Shown here: positions 5,212 to 6,509 of the stretch, one piece after another
How positions within the stretch are numbered: position 1 is the stretch's first letter
Layout of the letters: each line of letters begins with the position of its first letter
Source of the DNA: Candidatus Woesearchaeota archaeon
GTDB taxonomy: Archaea > Nanobdellota > Nanobdellia > SCGC-AAA011-G17 > JAPLZO01
Assembly: GCA_026394995.1 (NCBI GenBank)
Contig: JAPLZO010000053.1
Span: forward strand, 1-6,509
Direction of reading: 5' to 3'
DNA: 6,509 nucleotides
Notes under the pieces: model-generated
The model's input: only the letters and a program-made list of their open reading frames with translations
What the model was told of the DNA's origin: nothing
The model's database searches: none
Program-made: the position numbers and the translations under genes

Positions 5212-5220
5212 AATAATACC

Positions 5221-5907
5221 ATGAAAAAAATTACATTGCTGTCAATTATTTTGAGTATTATCATTTTTACAATGTCCCAAGCAAATGCAAAACAATTCAC
5301 AATCATTTGCAGCAACCACACAAATCTATCTTGGAAAGTTTGTAGTGATCAAGCTTATATTCCCTGTAAAGAAGAGTACAATATACCACCCGACGTTAAA
5401 TATGTTTTTAACTATAATGCTGACTCGATAGAGCATGTTAATCTGTATGCTGTTCTTGACGGAAACAAAATTGTACCATTACAACCAAACAAATTAAAAT
5501 ATGATGGTCGTAACTACTATTTTGATGTCTACCTTGACACACCAACGAAATCCCCTTCTGATGTTGTAAGGGAGTTTTTTAAAACTTTTAAAGACAAAAA
5601 ATTAGAGGTTCTATTAAGAGAATACTTTTCGGACTCAATTTCAGAGTTCGAAAAGCTACCTCCTGACAAAAAGGTATACATTAACAAAGTATGGACTGGA
5701 ATTAGGAGTAATCTAGATAAGATTGAGATTATGAAAGAAGAAATAAACGATGACAAAGCAACTGTGTATTGTAAGGTTTATCTTAAAGATGGAAGAGCCT
5801 ATGAGGGTGAAGATGTGTTGGTAAGAAAAGACAACAACTGGAAATTAAGACATCGCAAATTTTCTATAAATGAGGAACTTCTTCCCAAAAATTTCAAACT
5901 AAACTAA
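5221..5907 (+). CDS. Exported protein with NTF2/DUF4878-like C-terminal domain (228 aa)
   Basis: It starts with a classical Sec signal peptide: basic MKK, a hydrophobic core (about 4-18), then SQANA, with likely cleavage after Ala23 (A-N-A). No lipobox Cys is present. The mature N-terminal half (24-106) contains three Cys (30, 41, 49) and alternating strands (FTIICSNHT, VKYVFNYNA, VNLYAVLDGNKIVPL), suggesting a small beta domain, perhaps with a disulphide. The C-terminal half (about 111-212) begins SPSDVVREFFKTFKDKKLEVLLREYF. It continues with a second helix and three strands (IEIMKEEINDDKATVYCKVYL, DGRAYEGEDVLVRKDNNWKLR). This is the helix-then-curved-sheet pattern of NTF2-like domains such as DUF4878, which are usually small-ligand or wall-associated domains in bacteria. 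The family assignment rests on pattern, not a search. Confidence 0.82.
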   Translation: MKKITLLSIILSIIIFTMSQANAKQFTIICSNHTNLSWKVCSDQAYIPCKEEYNIPPDVKYVFNYNADSIEHVNLYAVLDGNKIVPLQPNKLKYDGRNYYFDVYLDTPTKSPSDVVREFFKTFKDKKLEVLLREYFSDSISEFEKLPPDKKVYINKVWTGIRSNLDKIEIMKEEINDDKATVYCKVYLKDGRAYEGEDVLVRKDNNWKLRHRKFSINEELLPKNFKLN

Positions 5908-5926
5908 AAAGAAAAGGAGAAAGACT

Positions 5927-6208
5927 ATGAAAACATTAAAAGGTTTTTTGGCAGTATTGGCAGTGGTTGTTATGGTCGCATTGTGTGGCACCGCTCTGGC
6001 TTCAGATTGGGCAGATGCGGAAAAATATTTCATGCCTGCGTTTTGGCTAACTTCTGGTGGGCCAAGTGCTTTTAAGGATATTGCAGGAAACGCATTGCTC
6101 GGAGGAAACCACGACTCGATGGATTTCGTTCTTAGCAGGCCCATTTGTACGGATAATGGCATGGTCACCATGGAAGAAACTTTCAAAAGTGCATTGGGGG
6201 CTAAATGA
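5927..6208 (+). CDS. Exported hypothetical protein, N-terminal part of a probably frameshifted gene
   Basis: A 93-aa reading frame beginning with a clear Sec signal peptide (MKTLKGFL, hydrophobic core to residue 20, GTALA with cleavage after Ala25). It has AAAAGGAG at 5912-5919, 7 bases from the ATG, and lies 19 bases after the previous stop. The mature part (SDWADAEKYFMPAFW, then GGPSAFKDIAGNALLGGNH) is not recognised; one Cys (74) is present. The frame ends at TGA 6206-6208, just after a run of five Gs (6196-6200). Dropping one G joins it to the open frame running to the end of the window, giving a 193-aa protein. Codon choice (GGC, CTG, GCC) and G+C are much higher than in the left-hand genes. 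The truncated 93-aa form may still be made if the shift is real. Confidence 0.75.
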   Translation: MKTLKGFLAVLAVVVMVALCGTALASDWADAEKYFMPAFWLTSGGPSAFKDIAGNALLGGNHDSMDFVLSRPICTDNGMVTMEETFKSALGAK

Positions 6209-6509
6209 TCCAATCGGTAACCGAATCTCAGAATACAATGCTCTGGATAAAGATTATTGTTCAGAGGGGATAAGGGAACCAGCGGTTTTAGTTGGACAAA
6301 ATGTGTGGACGTTGGTAGAGGCACTTTCTGTCCTAGAGAACGAATTTTGGGACGGAACAGCAAAAGTTTGGAACGGAACCATTCTCCACTTAGTGGAAAA
6401 TGAACCAAACGGCAACAAGATTGATTATTGGTTGCTGTTTGGAAAAGGGTTGATTAGGATAAGAATAACAGCCGGGGATTATATCTGGCTGGAATCAGGG
6501 GCTTATTAA
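6201..6509 (+). pseudogene. C-terminal continuation of the exported protein in a shifted frame
   Basis: From CTA 6201 the third frame is open to TAA 6507-6509, the last base of the window (102 residues). It reads like real protein: LNDPIGNRISEYNALDKDY, then REPAVLVGQNVWTL, then WDGTAKVWNG and KIDYWLLFGKGLIRIRITAG. The frame has no ribosome site or good start of its own: its upstream candidates are GTG 6057, ATG 6156 and GTG 6189, all lying inside the signal-peptide gene. The better reading is therefore one gene, 5927-6509, broken by an extra G in the five-G run. A programmed +1 shift at GGG-GCT is possible but less likely than an indel or sequencing error. The domain is strand-rich with many Trp; no family is recognised. 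Confidence 0.65.

Noticed and set aside
5115..5220. Bacterial sigma-70 promoter before the NTF2-like gene
   Set aside because: TTGACT at 5187-5192 has no -10 box at the right spacing, since the ribosome site falls there; TAAGAT at 5165-5170 has no suitably placed -35 box.
5529..5756. Minus-strand frame of 75 codons, Ser/Leu-rich
   Set aside because: It is a shadow of the NTF2-like domain gene, with no initiation signals.
6205..6273. ATGA-overlap start giving a 22-aa peptide after the 93-aa frame
   Set aside because: It is too short, has no ribosome site, and the neighbouring third frame is far more protein-like, so it is a by-product of the frameshift.
5899..6408. 169-codon open frame on the minus strand opposite the exported protein
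   Set aside because: It is antisense to a gene with a clear signal peptide and ribosome site. It spans the frameshift region only by chance of few minus-strand stops, and shows no recognisable domain.

Overview
The window appears to join two compositionally different regions. The left two thirds (about 1-4500) is extremely AT-rich; one 60-base row inside the ATPase gene (2521-2580) has 12 G+C by hand count. It looks archaeal. It opens with the C-terminus of the archaeal termination ribonuclease aCPSF1/FttA, has TTTATATA-type TATA boxes, and carries an S26 signal peptidase of the Ser/His (archaeal/ER) type. The style resembles small-genome DPANN archaea (Woesearchaeota/Pacearchaeota-like), but that placement rests on recalled protein style and is tentative.

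Layout, all genes on the + strand: 2-283 aCPSF1 3' end. Operon 1 (promoter at 323) holds a 57-aa hypothetical protein, a membrane-anchored S26 peptidase, a 142-aa charged hypothetical protein and a 42-aa four-Cys mini zinc ribbon. Operon 2 (promoter at 1618, same 13-base core as the first) holds an 88-aa Cys/His-rich protein, a coiled-coil protein with a fresh 9-aa internal duplication, and a 649-aa HerA/DUF87-type ATPase with a C-terminal winged helix. Four gene junctions use the identical string TAAAATG (stop, one A, start), and a fifth is TAAAAAAATG. The shared promoter and shared coupling style suggest the two operons form one functional unit. A membrane S26 peptidase plus a HerA/VirB4-like pump recalls conjugation or secretion modules, but no relaxase, NurA nuclease, pilin or integrase is visible here.

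The spacers at 1564-1654 and 4401-4538 carry a degenerate GAAAAACC repeat family and a shared 20-base promoter-like element. From 4539 the style changes. Each of the five convincing start codons has a strong AAAGGAG-like Shine-Dalgarno site, products are small hydrophobic peptides or proteins with bacterial-looking Sec signal peptides, and G+C rises (27-28 of 60 in rows 6001 and 6121). The products are a 70-aa hypothetical protein, a 56-aa two-helix and a 44-aa one-helix membrane peptide, a 228-aa exported protein with an NTF2/DUF4878-like C-terminal half, and an exported protein whose frame is broken at a run of five Gs, so that its second half continues in another frame to the last base of the window. 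This right part may be horizontally acquired bacterial DNA or an assembly join; the sequence alone cannot decide.

No tRNA, rRNA, CRISPR array, transposase or integrase was seen.
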